From Prosthecobacter debontii (GTDB taxonomy: Bacteria; Verrucomicrobiota; Verrucomicrobiia; Verrucomicrobiales; Akkermansiaceae), in contig CAMBPB010000007.1 of assembly GCA_945869465.1 (NCBI GenBank), positions 1 to 64,000 on the forward strand: a stretch of 64,000 nt of DNA, given 5' to 3'. This document shows positions 10,275 to 20,987 of this stretch, piece after piece (the stretch's first letter is position 1; each line of letters starts with the position of its first letter). A model generated the notes under the pieces. The model worked only from the letters and a program-made list of their open reading frames with translations. It searched no databases and had not been told where the DNA came from. The translations under genes were made by a program, and so were the position numbers.

Positions 10275-10713
10275 GCAACTCGATGACGTGAGCGAAGCCG
10301 CTGGGGCCGCCGTAGTATGGATCCGGGACGCGGAGATCGCTGTGACGCCGGCAAAATCCCACAAACGATCGGATTTTCGCGTGGGATTGGCCGCCCGGAT
10401 CGAGCGCCCGGACGTCGGCTAGATTGGACTCGTCCATGGTCACGATCAGCGCGAATTTCCCGAGGTCATGCGGCTCGATTCTACGGGCGCGTCCGGTGAC
10501 TTCGAAGCCCTTGCGGGTGAGGGCTTGCGCCATCCGGTGATCAGGCGGGGACCCGTGATGGTGGCCGATGGTGCCCGCGGAATCGATATGAAACTCGTGC
10601 GAGCGGCCGGCATCGGCGACTTTTTTCCGGAAGATGATCTCGGCGGCCGGCGAGCGGCAGATGTTGCCAAGGCATACAAACAGGACGTGGCAGCGGTTGC
10701 GCGAAGCGGACAT
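10228..10713 (-). CDS. Low-molecular-weight protein phosphatase
   Basis: HVLFVCLGNICRSPAAEIIF (CX5R loop) and VPDPYYGG near the C-terminus. Convergent 47-bp overlap with the hrpA 3' end. Confidence 0.9.
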   Translation of the reverse strand: MSASRNRCHVLFVCLGNICRSPAAEIIFRKKVADAGRSHEFHIDSAGTIGHHHGSPPDHRMAQALTRKGFEVTGRARRIEPHDLGKFALIVTMDESNLADVRALDPGGQSHAKIRSFVGFCRRHSDLRVPDPYYGGPSGFAHVIELLIDGCEGILEEIPAN

Positions 10714-10784
10714 CGCGGGGTTGCATGCGTGAAATCCGACCCGCGGGCAACTCAAAATCCATCACGCGATCGCGGGGGCACGGG

Positions 10785-12191
10785 TCAATCCCCGGCTTCT
10801 TCTTCGGGCAGGGGAGCGGGCATGAAGAACGTCAGGATCAGGCCGAGCACGCACAGGATCAGGGCGATGGTGCCTGCGGTGGTGGCCATTTTGCCGGGAT
10901 TCGGTGGGGAGGAGGCGGCGCAGGTGAAAAAGATCCAGGCCATGCTGGTGCCGATGACGCGGCCGCCGATGTTGGCGGCGAAACTTTCGCCGGTGCCCCG
11001 CAGATGCAGCGGGAAGACGCGGGGGATGTGGTTGCCCCAGAAGCTGAATTGGGCCACCACTAGCAGGCCGACGGTGAAGATGGCCCATTTCGTCGGTTCA
11101 AGACTGCCCGGGGTAGCGAAATTCTGGCTCATCCACCAGAACAGGCTCGGGATGATGATCACCGCCGGCACCACGAAAAGGCGGAGCAGGGTGCGGCGAC
11201 TCACGATGTAAAGGGCCGCGATGGCCAGGACCACCCGGCCAACCAAACCGCCGAGTTCCTGCCAGGTCTGGACGGATGCCGCGGCCCCTTGCTCGGTCTT
11301 GGCTTTGACCATGGCCAGCGCTTTCGGTGTGGGCGGGGTGCCGGGATCTTCGCGCGCGGCTTTTGTCTTCACTGCTTGCTGCGCGGCGGCGACGGAGGTT
11401 TTCACATCGACGAGGCTGGGAACCATTTGCGGCACGTGCTGGATGGCGCCGTAGGCGATACCATAACAACAGGCGAAGAGCGCGGTGGTGACGAGGGTGG
11501 TGCGGATAAGTGCCGGGGAGAATAGCTCCTTGATGCTGGGACGGCGCAGGGTTCCGGCCGTCTTTTTTGCCTGCCAGGCCGGGGATTCGGGCAGAAACGG
11601 CCGGATCACGATCAACGGAATCGCAGGAAGCAATCCCGAGATCAGGGTGTAGCGCCATGCTTCATTGACGCCGTGAATGGCCGGTAGGGAGGCCGTGTTT
11701 TTCACGCACCAGGCGAAGATGCCGGCGACTAGCAGCCCGCCCACCGAGGAAAAGGCCTGGGTGAAACCAAGGACTTTCTCGCGCTGTTTGGGGTCGGGGA
11801 AAATTTCCGCCAGCCAGGCGACCGCGGCGACGAACTCCACACACACCCCGACGAAGACGAAGCAGCGGCAGATCAGGAGTTGGGTGAGATTGGTGGAATA
11901 TCCAGCGGCGCAAGCGCCGAAGGCATAGATCAGAATACTCCAGGTCAAAACGCGGCGGCGGCCGAGGCGATCGGTCAGCCATCCTCCGAGCAGGCCGAAA
12001 ATCCCGCCTGCGATGGCGGGAACGAAGAACAGGATGCGGGCCCAGTGGGTGTATTCCGGGGTGCCAACCACCAGCCCGCCCAGCGATAGCAAGGCCGGCT
12101 TGATGATGAGCGGCAGCATCAGCAGCTCATACGTATCGAAGGCGAAGCCGATGGAGGCGATGATGCAGATGAGCCATTGGGTGCGGGTCAT
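10785..12191 (-). CDS. MFS transporter
   Basis: 468 aa, many hydrophobic segments, GGWLTDRLGRRRVL motif, LPESPAW. Confidence 0.87.
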   Translation of the reverse strand: MTRTQWLICIIASIGFAFDTYELLMLPLIIKPALLSLGGLVVGTPEYTHWARILFFVPAIAGGIFGLLGGWLTDRLGRRRVLTWSILIYAFGACAAGYSTNLTQLLICRCFVFVGVCVEFVAAVAWLAEIFPDPKQREKVLGFTQAFSSVGGLLVAGIFAWCVKNTASLPAIHGVNEAWRYTLISGLLPAIPLIVIRPFLPESPAWQAKKTAGTLRRPSIKELFSPALIRTTLVTTALFACCYGIAYGAIQHVPQMVPSLVDVKTSVAAAQQAVKTKAAREDPGTPPTPKALAMVKAKTEQGAAASVQTWQELGGLVGRVVLAIAALYIVSRRTLLRLFVVPAVIIIPSLFWWMSQNFATPGSLEPTKWAIFTVGLLVVAQFSFWGNHIPRVFPLHLRGTGESFAANIGGRVIGTSMAWIFFTCAASSPPNPGKMATTAGTIALILCVLGLILTFFMPAPLPEEEAGD

Positions 12192-12332
12192 GAAATGGAG
12201 ATGATGAAGGTTGAATTCGAAGGACTAAAATGGGATCCGGGGCAGGTCGCTTCTACCGCACGAGTGATTCGACTGTTTCAAGTTTCCACCGAAGCGCGAG
12301 GCTTTCCCGCGGGCATTCCACTTCACACACCC

Positions 12333-13907
12333 TCATGGGGACGGCTCTTCCACGATGATTTTGGGAAACACCGGCTTGGGTTTGCCGATCGTGTGGCCTT
12401 CGGGAATGAGGCCCCAGCGCAGGTCGGGCAGCCTGATGTTGGTTAGATTCGGGAGGTTGAGCTGGCCGGCGAGTTTCGCGGCGGCATCCGGCAGGATCGG
12501 GGAGAGCAGGACCGCGGCGTGGGCGACGCTTTCGGCAAGGTGATAGAGAACCGTGGCGAGACGGTCCTTTTTCTCCGGATCCTTGTTGAGATCCCAGGGT
12601 TGCATGCGGTCCGTGTAGCGGTTGCAGTGGACGATGTGGCGGCTGAGCGCTTCGAGGGCTTTCGAAACGTCGAACTCGTCCATCGCGGTTCGATAGGCGG
12701 TGGTCGATTGGATCAGCGAGGATTGCAGCGCGAGGTCGTCTTCGGTGAAGGATCCGCCGCGCTGCAGCATGCCTTCGGTGAATCGCTGGCTCATATTGAG
12801 CGCGCGGTTGCAGAGGTTGCCGAGTTCGTTGGCGAGCTCGGTGTTATAGAGCATGATCAGTCGCTCGACGTCGAAATCCGAGTCCTTGCCGGTGACGATA
12901 TCGCGCACCAGATAGTAGCGCAGCGCCTCGACGCCGAACCGGTCGGCGAGTTGGTTAGGATCGACGATGTTGCCGATGGACTTGCTCATTTTCTCGCCGC
13001 GGATGTTCCACCAGCCGTGGACCAACAGCCTTGGCATTTGGGCATCCGGGAAACCCATGGCATGCAGCATGCAGAGCCAGTAAATGCCGTGGGCGGGGAC
13101 GAGGATGTCCTTGCCGATGATGTGCACCGGGCGCTCGTCGCCGCCCCAGAGCCGGGTGAAATCCGGCAGCCCGGCATCGGGCGCGGCGTGATAACCGGCG
13201 AAGGAGATGTAGTTGATGAGCGCATCGAACCAGACATAGGTCACGAAGTCCGTGTCGAACGGGATTTCGATGCCCCAGCGCAGGCGTTCCTTCGGGCGGG
13301 AAATGCAGAGATCGGTGCCGGAGTTCCGTTCCAGCGCGTTGAGCAGTTCCGCTTTGCGAAAGGCGGGCGTCACGGCGTCGGGCGTGGCGTCGAGATAACT
13401 CTTGAGCCATGCGGTGTGTTCGCTGAGTTTGAAATACCAGTTATCCTCCTCGATCTCGACCACCTCACCCCACTCGGGGCCGAAATTGCCGGATTCGTCG
13501 CGGTCGCGATCGGAGAGGAATTGCTCCTGGCGCACCGAGTAGTGGCCGGAGTGTGCGTGTTTGTAGAGCTGGCCCTGCTGCTTGAGGGTCGAGAGGATGC
13601 TCTGCACACAAGCCTTGTGGCGCGGGTCGATGGTCTCCGCCCAGCCATCGTATTCCACGCCGAGTTGCTCCCAGAGATTGAGGAACTTCTTGGTCGTGCG
13701 TTTCACAAAGGTGGCGGGATTCACGCCTTCTTGTTCCGCCGTTTGCTGGACTTTTTGGCCGTGCTGGTCCACGCCGGTAAGGAAAAACGCCTCGTCGCCG
13801 CGCAGCCGGCGGTAGCGCACGATCACGTCGGCAAGCACCTTTTCGTAAGCATGGCCGATGTGCGGCGAGCCGTTGGTATAATCGATGGCGGTGGTTAGGT
13901 AGAACAT
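12333..13907 (-). CDS. metG: Methionyl-tRNA synthetase
   Basis: MFYLTTAIDYTNGSPHIGHAYEKVLADVI, KMSKSIGN. Start placed at the internal ATG rather than the ORF-track start. Confidence 0.95.
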   Translation of the reverse strand: MFYLTTAIDYTNGSPHIGHAYEKVLADVIVRYRRLRGDEAFFLTGVDQHGQKVQQTAEQEGVNPATFVKRTTKKFLNLWEQLGVEYDGWAETIDPRHKACVQSILSTLKQQGQLYKHAHSGHYSVRQEQFLSDRDRDESGNFGPEWGEVVEIEEDNWYFKLSEHTAWLKSYLDATPDAVTPAFRKAELLNALERNSGTDLCISRPKERLRWGIEIPFDTDFVTYVWFDALINYISFAGYHAAPDAGLPDFTRLWGGDERPVHIIGKDILVPAHGIYWLCMLHAMGFPDAQMPRLLVHGWWNIRGEKMSKSIGNIVDPNQLADRFGVEALRYYLVRDIVTGKDSDFDVERLIMLYNTELANELGNLCNRALNMSQRFTEGMLQRGGSFTEDDLALQSSLIQSTTAYRTAMDEFDVSKALEALSRHIVHCNRYTDRMQPWDLNKDPEKKDRLATVLYHLAESVAHAAVLLSPILPDAAAKLAGQLNLPNLTNIRLPDLRWGLIPEGHTIGKPKPVFPKIIVEEPSP

Positions 13908-14162
13908 GGGAAATGAGAGGGAAGGGAAGAGCTGGCGAAGGAAATCAGAGCGGAACGATAGGGGATCAGGCCGCCATGGGAAGTCTTTTGGCCCTCCATC
14001 CAGAACTTGCGCACGGCGCGGAACCACGGCGGCTGTGCGAGGGCTTTGGCCAGGTTCGTGCCGAAGGAGTCGCCGGCGGGCCGCGGCCGGGGATGCGGCG
14101 GCCCCAGGCCCTGGCTCCCGGATACTCGCTTCAAGGAGCTACGGTCTCCGAACTACACTGCT

Positions 14163-14205
14163 CATGGGCCTGCCATGGACCTAGGTGGTCAGGCAGCGCC
14201 CATGC
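14163..14205. repeat. Imperfect about 42-bp palindrome centred on CCTAGG, between divergent metG and the histidine kinase
   Basis: catgggcctgccatggacctaggtggtcaggcagcgcccatg; outer arms catgggcctgcc / ggcagcgcccatg pair with one bulge. Confidence 0.6.
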
Positions 14206-14260
14206 CTGAGAAAAATCCGTGCTACCGCCCGCCGTCCGATTGTGCTAGCTCATCCGCCAC

Positions 14261-16332
14261 ATGAGTCGTGTGCCAGGATTTGTCAGGTTTTCCGCCATCT
14301 GCCTCCTGCTTGTGGAAGCGGGACGGGCGGATGAGGGGCAATGGGATTTCCGCCTGGCGGAGAGATTTTCCGCACGCTTGAGGGAGATTCAGAACGATTT
14401 GGCGGAATTGACGCCGCAACTGGCCGGCTTGCCCGAGATCCCGATCGACGATCAGGGCGGCACCGGGGGGTATGCGGGGGTTTACTCGATTGCCTCGCCT
14501 GTGGGGGATGCCCGCTGCGCCGTCGAGATCCATTGGCCCGAGAGCGCGCGGGTCGATCTGGTGGCACTGGTGCCGGCGCGGCGCTACGACGAAAAGGGCT
14601 TGGCCGCCCAGCATGGGATGCCAGATGCCTTCACGGTCGAGTTGATCGATGCCGCGGGTGGGGTGGTGCGACGGATTGCCTCCGAGCGCAACGCGCGCTC
14701 TCACCCGGTGCGGCGGGGTCATCCGTTTGTCTATCAGGTGTCGCCGCCGGTCGCAGCCGCGGGGTTGAGGATTTCGGCGGATTTGCTGGCGTCGGACTCG
14801 GACGGGGAGGGGACCTTCGTTCATGCATGGGCGGAGGTGTTCGTGTTTGACGGGGAACGCAACGTGGCCGGCGGCGGTAAGGTTCGCAGTCTGGGTGGAT
14901 CCGCGCCGCCGGCTCCGTGGCGTTGGAACCCGGCGTTTCTTGTCGATCGTCAGACGCCGCTGGGATTGCCTGAGGTGCCGGCCGAAGAGCACGGCAACAT
15001 CGGCTGGATTTCCGAAGGACGGGCCAACGCGAATCAGGCCTCGTCGCTGGTGGTGGACCTCGGCGAGTCGTTATGGGCGGACGCCGTGCGCCTGCTGCCG
15101 GCCAAGCGGCCGACCTCCGATCTGCCAAGTGGATTCGGTTTTCCCCGCAAGCTTGCCATCTCGATCTCCGAAACCGGGGAGCCCGGCGATCGCGGCAAGT
15201 GGACGACCATTGCCTCGCCCGAGTTCCGCAACCCCGGACACAATCCCGTGCTGGTGCCGTTTGATGCGATCCGCGCTCGTTTTGTTAGGATCGAGGCGCG
15301 GGAGCTGTGGAAGGTCTTCGAAGGCTATCCGGCGTTCTTCGCGTTGAGCGAGGTGGAGATCCTCGCGGACAACAGGAATCTGGCCGTTGGCAAGGGCGTG
15401 CGCTCTTCGGATGGCATGATGAATCTCATCGCACAGGGCGGACGCTACTGGAGCGGGGCCGCGCTAACCGACGGTTTCGGGCCGGACGGGCGGCTGGTTT
15501 CCATCCGCGAGTGGATGACCCGGCTCGACAAGCGGCTCCAACTTGAAACCCGGATCTACCAATCGCGCGCCGCAAAACAGCGCATGGTGAACGGTTGGCG
15601 GCGTGTGGCGCAGTGGAGCATCGCGGCGCTGGTTCTGCTCGGTGCGTTCCTGCTTGTCGCGCTGCCGATCCGTTACCGCATCCACGCCAACCGCGAGCTG
15701 CTGAAGGTGCGCGAGCGCATCGCCGGCGACCTGCACGACGAGGTCGGCAGCAACCTTGGGAGCATCCAGATGTTCGCCGATCTGGCGGAAGGACGCCCGG
15801 GACCTTCGGACGACCTGAAACGCATCCAGAGGATCGCCGCGGAAACTGTTAGCGCCGTGCGCGACATCGTCTGGCTGCTGCGCCCGGAGGGCGATCACCG
15901 CATCGCCACCGTCGAGCATCTCCGGGAAACCAGTTCGATCATGTTGGAAACCCTCGACTGGAAATTCACTGCCAACGAGGACGCCTGGCAGGTGGAGCTG
16001 CCCGAAGAGGAAACCCGCCATCTGTTTCTGTTTTTCCGCGAGGCGCTGCACAACATCATGCGCCATGCCCGGGCGTCCAAGGTGGAAGTCCGCGTCGAGA
16101 GATCGGGCGGTGAGTTCCGCCTCGCGATCAGCGATGACGGCGTCGGTATTGATTCCGAGCGGCTGGAGCGTCCCGCCACGTTGCGCGCCTTGCGCCAGCG
16201 GTCCGAGGCGCTGGGTGCGGAACTCCGCATCGAAAGCCAGCCGGGAGTTGGCACCCGCCTCGAACTCGTGGTGCCGCTCGCGCGGAAACGTTCGCGCAAG
16301 AGCCGGCCATTGCTCCGCACGATCGCTCCAGG

Positions 16333-16336
<4 letters not shown>
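14261..16336 (+). CDS. Sensor histidine kinase (HisKA_3/NarX-type) with discoidin-like extracellular region
   Basis: Signal sequence; region ...SSLVVDLGESLWADAVRLLP...FVRIEARELWK...ALSEVEIL resembles F5/8 type C folds; RERIAGDLHDEVGSNLGSIQMFADLA (H box); EALHNIMRHARASKVEVRV...ISDDGVGI (HATPase). Confidence 0.85.
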
Positions 16337-16640
<304 letters not shown>

Positions 16641-16728
16641 GTTCCTTTGAACCGAGGCTCATGCCGCTTTGACCCGCGGTCGTCTTTCGTGCTTGGCAGT
16701 TCGGGCCCCACGCGGGACGCTGCCACCC

Positions 16729-17106
16729 ATGGCAGGTGCGATCCGGGAATTTGAAGGACTCCGCGTAAAGGTGGATGACGTGGTGTATATGCCTAGCCTC
16801 AATGCGCCTCCGGAGAAACCCCACCCGTTTGTTTATTTCATTTCGATCCACAACCATTCCCCGGTTCCGGTGACCATCCGTGGCCGCAAGTGGGTGGTGC
16901 GCGAGGACGATGGCGAGGTGACGGTGGTCGAGGGCGACGGAGTGGTCGGACAAACGCCGGTGATCGAACCTGGCGGGCATTTTTCCTACAACAGCTATCA
17001 CGTGGTGGCCGGGGGAGCCGCGGTTTCCGGCGCGTTTTTCGGGCAAACCGCGACCGGCGAGTGGGTGTTCACGCGGATTCCCGAATTCCGTCTGGATGTG
17101 CCTTGA
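16729..17106 (+). CDS. apaG: ApaG family protein (DUF525)
   Basis: FVYFISIHNHSPVPVTIRGRKWVV...VGQTPVIEPGGHFSYNSYHVV. Start set at ATG 16729. Confidence 0.92.
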   Translation: MAGAIREFEGLRVKVDDVVYMPSLNAPPEKPHPFVYFISIHNHSPVPVTIRGRKWVVREDDGEVTVVEGDGVVGQTPVIEPGGHFSYNSYHVVAGGAAVSGAFFGQTATGEWVFTRIPEFRLDVP

Positions 17107-17147
17107 CGCCGGCGGGAGTGGCGGGAACGGAGGGACAAAAGAACGCC

Positions 17148-17711
17148 TCAACTCCCAACTTCGTCATGCACCACGGCATCCATCCGCACGTCGTGGGGTT
17201 CCGCGAATGTGTCCTCGACGATTTGGCTGGCGAAACAGACGCCGATTTTCAGCGCGTCGATTCGCGCGGTGGCCAGTATCCGGTCATAGAACCCGCGGCC
17301 GCGTCCGAGGCGCCCGCCGTGGACATCGAAGGCGAGCCCCGGACAGAGAAACGCGTCGATGCGGTCGATGGCGATTTCCGCAACGGCGGGGGAGGGCTCG
17401 CGGAGGCCGAACATGCCTGAAACAAGCTCCGCGGCGGGGTTTTGCACGGCATGAAAGGTCAGCGAGTCCCCGCCGATGCGCGGATAGACCCAGATCCGGT
17501 CGTGGTGCCGCGCGATGAACGCCAACAGATCGACTTCACCCGGCAGCGCGGCAAACACGGCGATCCGCCGCAAGCCGGGTTGGGTCCCCAGCCAGTGCTC
17601 CAAGGCGTCATGAACGGCCCGTGAATCCGGCATCGTCTCAAGCAGGATCCGCCGCATGCGGGTGCGGAGTTGGGATTTCGGATCGTTGGCTGCGGGAATT
17701 GCCACTTGCAA
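17148..17711 (-). CDS. 5-formyltetrahydrofolate cyclo-ligase
   Basis: K(S/Q)LR.RM..ILL start region; PGLAFDVHGGRLGRGRGFYDRIL motif. Confidence 0.88.
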   Translation of the reverse strand: MQVAIPAANDPKSQLRTRMRRILLETMPDSRAVHDALEHWLGTQPGLRRIAVFAALPGEVDLLAFIARHHDRIWVYPRIGGDSLTFHAVQNPAAELVSGMFGLREPSPAVAEIAIDRIDAFLCPGLAFDVHGGRLGRGRGFYDRILATARIDALKIGVCFASQIVEDTFAEPHDVRMDAVVHDEVGS

Positions 17712-17744
17712 AGACGCTGACTTTTCCCATCGTTATCTTTAGCG

Positions 17745-18305
17745 ATGGGCGTCCGGCAAGCAGCAACGTTTTTTTTCCTCAGTGTGGCAATCCTCGCTGC
17801 CGCGGAGTCACCGCAATCTTTCACCTGGATTCCACTGAAGATGGTCCAAAGCGGGTTCACGCCCGATCTGGGAATGCTCGATTCGGAACGCGAGGAATAC
17901 GCCACCAACCTGGCGTGTCACGCGGTGAACCAAGTGATCGCCGACAAGGCCTCGCCCCAATCGATGGCGGATGCCCGCCGCATGTTATCGCTGGCGCTTC
18001 ACCTCTCGCCGCGCAACAAACGGGCGATCGTGGTGAATTTCCAACTCTCGAAAGGGATTCTGCCGGAAGTTTCCGCCAGCAACTACAGCTCGCAGGTGTT
18101 CGCCCGCCTGCTGCTCACCCGCGGCCAACTGCTCGAAAAACAGGGGGGCGATGAAAACAAACGACTCGCCCGCATTTTCGTGCAACTCGCCGCCGGGATG
18201 GACCCGAAAAACGAGGACGCCGTCTATGCCAGCGAGGTCCACCGACTGGATCATGGGGCGGTCGATTGGTCCTCCATCACGGATGCTCCTGACAAGAAAC
18301 CCTGA
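17745..18305 (+). CDS. Exported hypothetical protein
   Basis: 186 aa; signal-like MGVRQAATFFFLSVAILAAAES; helical repeat-like body; fits the gene spacing. Confidence 0.65.
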   Translation: MGVRQAATFFFLSVAILAAAESPQSFTWIPLKMVQSGFTPDLGMLDSEREEYATNLACHAVNQVIADKASPQSMADARRMLSLALHLSPRNKRAIVVNFQLSKGILPEVSASNYSSQVFARLLLTRGQLLEKQGGDENKRLARIFVQLAAGMDPKNEDAVYASEVHRLDHGAVDWSSITDAPDKKP

Positions 18306-18364
18306 TCTTCCATCTTCCGCTTGCCACCGGCGATCATCCACCTAGCCTTGGCGGGGAATCACTC

Positions 18365-19234
18365 ATGAAAATCTGGCTCGACGGCAATCTGGTGGACGAA
18401 TCTGCAGCGAAGGTATCGGTCTTTGACCACGGCCTTCTCTACGGGGATGGCGTTTTTGAAGGCATTCGGTTTTATAACGGGCGCATCTTCCGGTTGGAGG
18501 AACACATCCGCAGGCTCTTCGATTCCGCTCGCGCGATCATTCTCAACTTGCCGTGGACGCCTGAGGAAGTCTGCCGGTTCACTTGTGAGACCGTCGCCGC
18601 GAACGGCCTCACCGACGGTTACATCCGCCTCGTCGTGACGCGCGGCGCCGGCGAACTCGGCCTCAATCCCTACCTCTGCCTGCGGCCCTCGATGTTCATC
18701 ATCGCCTCGACCATCAAACTCTATCCGGACGAGCATTATCAGAACGGCCTCTCGATCATCACCTGCGCCACCCGCCGCCCCGCACCGGGTGCCCTGATGC
18801 CACAGGTGAAGTCACTCAATTACCTGAACAACATCATGGCCACGGTCGAGGCGATCCAGGCAAACGCCCTGGAAGCCGTGATGCTCAACGAGCAGGGCTA
18901 CGTCGCCGAGTGTACTGGCGACAACCTGTTCCTGATGAAAAACGGCAGGCTGCTGACCCCGCTCATCTGCGACGGCGCGCTCGACGGGATCACCCGCTCG
19001 GTGATCATCGAACTCGCCGCAACACTCGGGGTGCCTTTCGTGGAGAAATCACTCACCCGCTACGATATTTTCACCGCGGACGAATGTTTCCTAACGGGAA
19101 CCGCGGCCGAAGTCATCCCGGTGGTCGCGCTCGACCGGCGGGTGATCGGTTCCGGCAAGCCCGGGCCTTTTACCGGGCGTTTTCTCAAGGCGTATCACGA
19201 GCTCGTCATGAGCACCGGCACTCCCTTCCGCTGA
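18365..19234 (+). CDS. ilvE: Branched-chain amino acid aminotransferase (class IV)
   Basis: VFDHGLLYGDGVFEGIRFYNGRIFRLEEH; KSLNYLNNIMA; ECFLTGTAAEVIPV. Confidence 0.88.
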   Translation: MKIWLDGNLVDESAAKVSVFDHGLLYGDGVFEGIRFYNGRIFRLEEHIRRLFDSARAIILNLPWTPEEVCRFTCETVAANGLTDGYIRLVVTRGAGELGLNPYLCLRPSMFIIASTIKLYPDEHYQNGLSIITCATRRPAPGALMPQVKSLNYLNNIMATVEAIQANALEAVMLNEQGYVAECTGDNLFLMKNGRLLTPLICDGALDGITRSVIIELAATLGVPFVEKSLTRYDIFTADECFLTGTAAEVIPVVALDRRVIGSGKPGPFTGRFLKAYHELVMSTGTPFR

Positions 19235-19291
19235 ATTGATGAAAAACAAATTCGCTTCCCTCCAAACTACAGGCACCTTGGATTATCAGGC

Positions 19292-19804
19292 ATGAAATGT
19301 GACTTCTGCGATAAAAAAGCCAGCGTCTTCCTCACGCAGCTCGTTGAAGGGCAGATGAAGAAGGTGTGCCTTTGCGACCATTGCGCCAAGGAGCGCGGGG
19401 TCACCGATCCCACCGGGTTTTCACTCGCCGACGTGCTGTTGGGCGGGGTTGCGGCCGGGGCCGGCCCCTTTTCAGCGGCAAAACCTCCGCATGCCACCCC
19501 GGGAGGCGGCCGCAAGTGCCCCAACTGCGGGTTTACCCTAGATGATCTCCGCCGCGTGCGCCGTTTCGGTTGCAGCGATTGTTACACCACGTTCGGCGAG
19601 GAAGTCGGCCAAATGGTCCGCGGCATGCACAAGGGCACCTCGCACGTCGGCAAGGTTCCCGCCGGTCTCATGGCTTTGCATTTCCGCCACCAACGCATCG
19701 AAGAACTCCGTTCGCGCCTCGATCAAGCCGTCGCGTCGGAAAGCTACGAGGAGGCCGCCGGCATCCGCGACGAAATCCTCCAACTCAACGAGACGAAACC
19801 ATGA
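19292..19804 (+). CDS. mcsA: McsA-like arginine kinase activator
   Basis: Zinc motifs CDFCDKKAS..CLCDHC and CPNCG..CSDCY, plus UvrB/C motif RIEELRSRLDQAVASESYEEAAGIRDEI; followed directly by mcsB. Confidence 0.87.
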   Translation: MKCDFCDKKASVFLTQLVEGQMKKVCLCDHCAKERGVTDPTGFSLADVLLGGVAAGAGPFSAAKPPHATPGGGRKCPNCGFTLDDLRRVRRFGCSDCYTTFGEEVGQMVRGMHKGTSHVGKVPAGLMALHFRHQRIEELRSRLDQAVASESYEEAAGIRDEILQLNETKP

Positions 19805-19859
19805 CTTTCTCCTCGATTTCAGCTTCCCGCGGTTTCAGAATCCCAACTCCCGCCGACCC

Positions 19860-20987
19860 ATGATGCGTTTTTCCACCCTCGTCAAGCACCCTGCCGATTG
19901 GATGACCGGCGGGCAAGGGGAGCATGGTGCCGTGCTGACCTCGCGCATCCGCCTTGCGCGCAACCTCCGCCGCCAGCCGTTTCCCGGTTGGGCGAAACGT
20001 GAGCAACGCACCGCCGCGCTCGACTTGATGCGGCCCGCCGTCGAAGCCCTGCCGGCGATGAAGGACGGGTTCTCTCAGGAACTCGGCGATCTCAGCTCGG
20101 TCCAGAAACAAGTGCTGGTCGAGCGCCACCTGATTTCCCGCGAACACGCCGCACGCGGCGATGGATCCGCCGCCGTGATCGAACGCCGCCAGTCCTTCAG
20201 CCTCATGCTCAACGAGGAGGATCACCTCCGGATGCAGGCCATCCGCCCCGGATTGCAACTCACCGCCGCGTTCACCGCACTCTCGGAACTCGACTCCGAA
20301 TTGGAAAAATCGCTCGAATTCGCCTTCGATCCCACGCTCGGCTATCTCACCACCTGCCCGACCAATCTCGGCACCGGCCTGCGCGCCTCCGCCATGTTGC
20401 ACCTGCCCGGCCTCGTGCTCAGCGATCAAATCGGACAAGTCCTCCAAGCGGTCAATAAAATCGGCCTGGCCGTCCGCGGCCTCTATGGGGAAGGCACCGA
20501 GTCGCTGGGAAATCTGTATCAGATCTCCAACCAATCCACCCTTGGCGAAAGTGAGGAAACCATCATCCGCCGCCTCGAGCGCGTGATCGCCCAAGTCGCC
20601 AATCACGAACGAAATGCCCGCGAAAAACTCCTCGATGACGATCCGGAGATGGTCGCCGACAAAATCGGCCGTGCCTATGGAGTGCTGCGCCATGCCCACA
20701 TCATCGATTCCAAAGAGGCGCTCAATCACCTCTCGCTGCTGCGCCTCGGCGGAACCCTCGGGTTTTTCCCGCCGGAAACCGTGATTCTCTGCGACACACT
20801 GCTGATGGATATCCAGCCCGCCCACCTGCAACTCCACTCCGGCCGCAAACTCTCGCCGGAAGAAAGAGATGCGATTCGTGCGGAAATCGTGCGCTCCCGT
20901 TTGCTTTCTCTCGAATCCCCTGATAATCGTTCTACAACCCGCGATATCAAACCACTTCCCGACCCCAACAACCCCGGCGACGCATGA
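19860..20987 (+). CDS. mcsB: Protein arginine kinase McsB
   Basis: ATP:guanido phosphotransferase signatures: [52 protein letters not shown]-terminal RDAIRA. Start set at ATG 19860. Confidence 0.92.
   Translation: MMRFSTLVKHPADWMTGGQGEHGAVLTSRIRLARNLRRQPFPGWAKREQRTAALDLMRPAVEALPAMKDGFSQELGDLSSVQKQVLVERHLISREHAARGDGSAAVIERRQSFSLMLNEEDHLRMQAIRPGLQLTAAFTALSELDSELEKSLEFAFDPTLGYLTTCPTNLGTGLRASAMLHLPGLVLSDQIGQVLQAVNKIGLAVRGLYGEGTESLGNLYQISNQSTLGESEETIIRRLERVIAQVANHERNAREKLLDDDPEMVADKIGRAYGVLRHAHIIDSKEALNHLSLLRLGGTLGFFPPETVILCDTLLMDIQPAHLQLHSGRKLSPEERDAIRAEIVRSRLLSLESPDNRSTTRDIKPLPDPNNPGDA

Noticed and set aside
10228-10713. LMW phosphatase as a confident YwlE-type partner of McsB
   Set aside because: The P-loop has Ile in place of the specificity Thr, and the gene is 9 kb away from the operon.
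12519-13898. 459-aa plus-strand ORF
   Set aside because: Antisense to metG; high-GC shadow ORF with biased composition and no recognisable motifs.
14195-14225. TPP-riboswitch-like string gcctgagaaaaatccgt
   Set aside because: The other conserved TPP blocks (e.g. the GATCTGG..AATGCCAGCGTAGGGA type) are absent.
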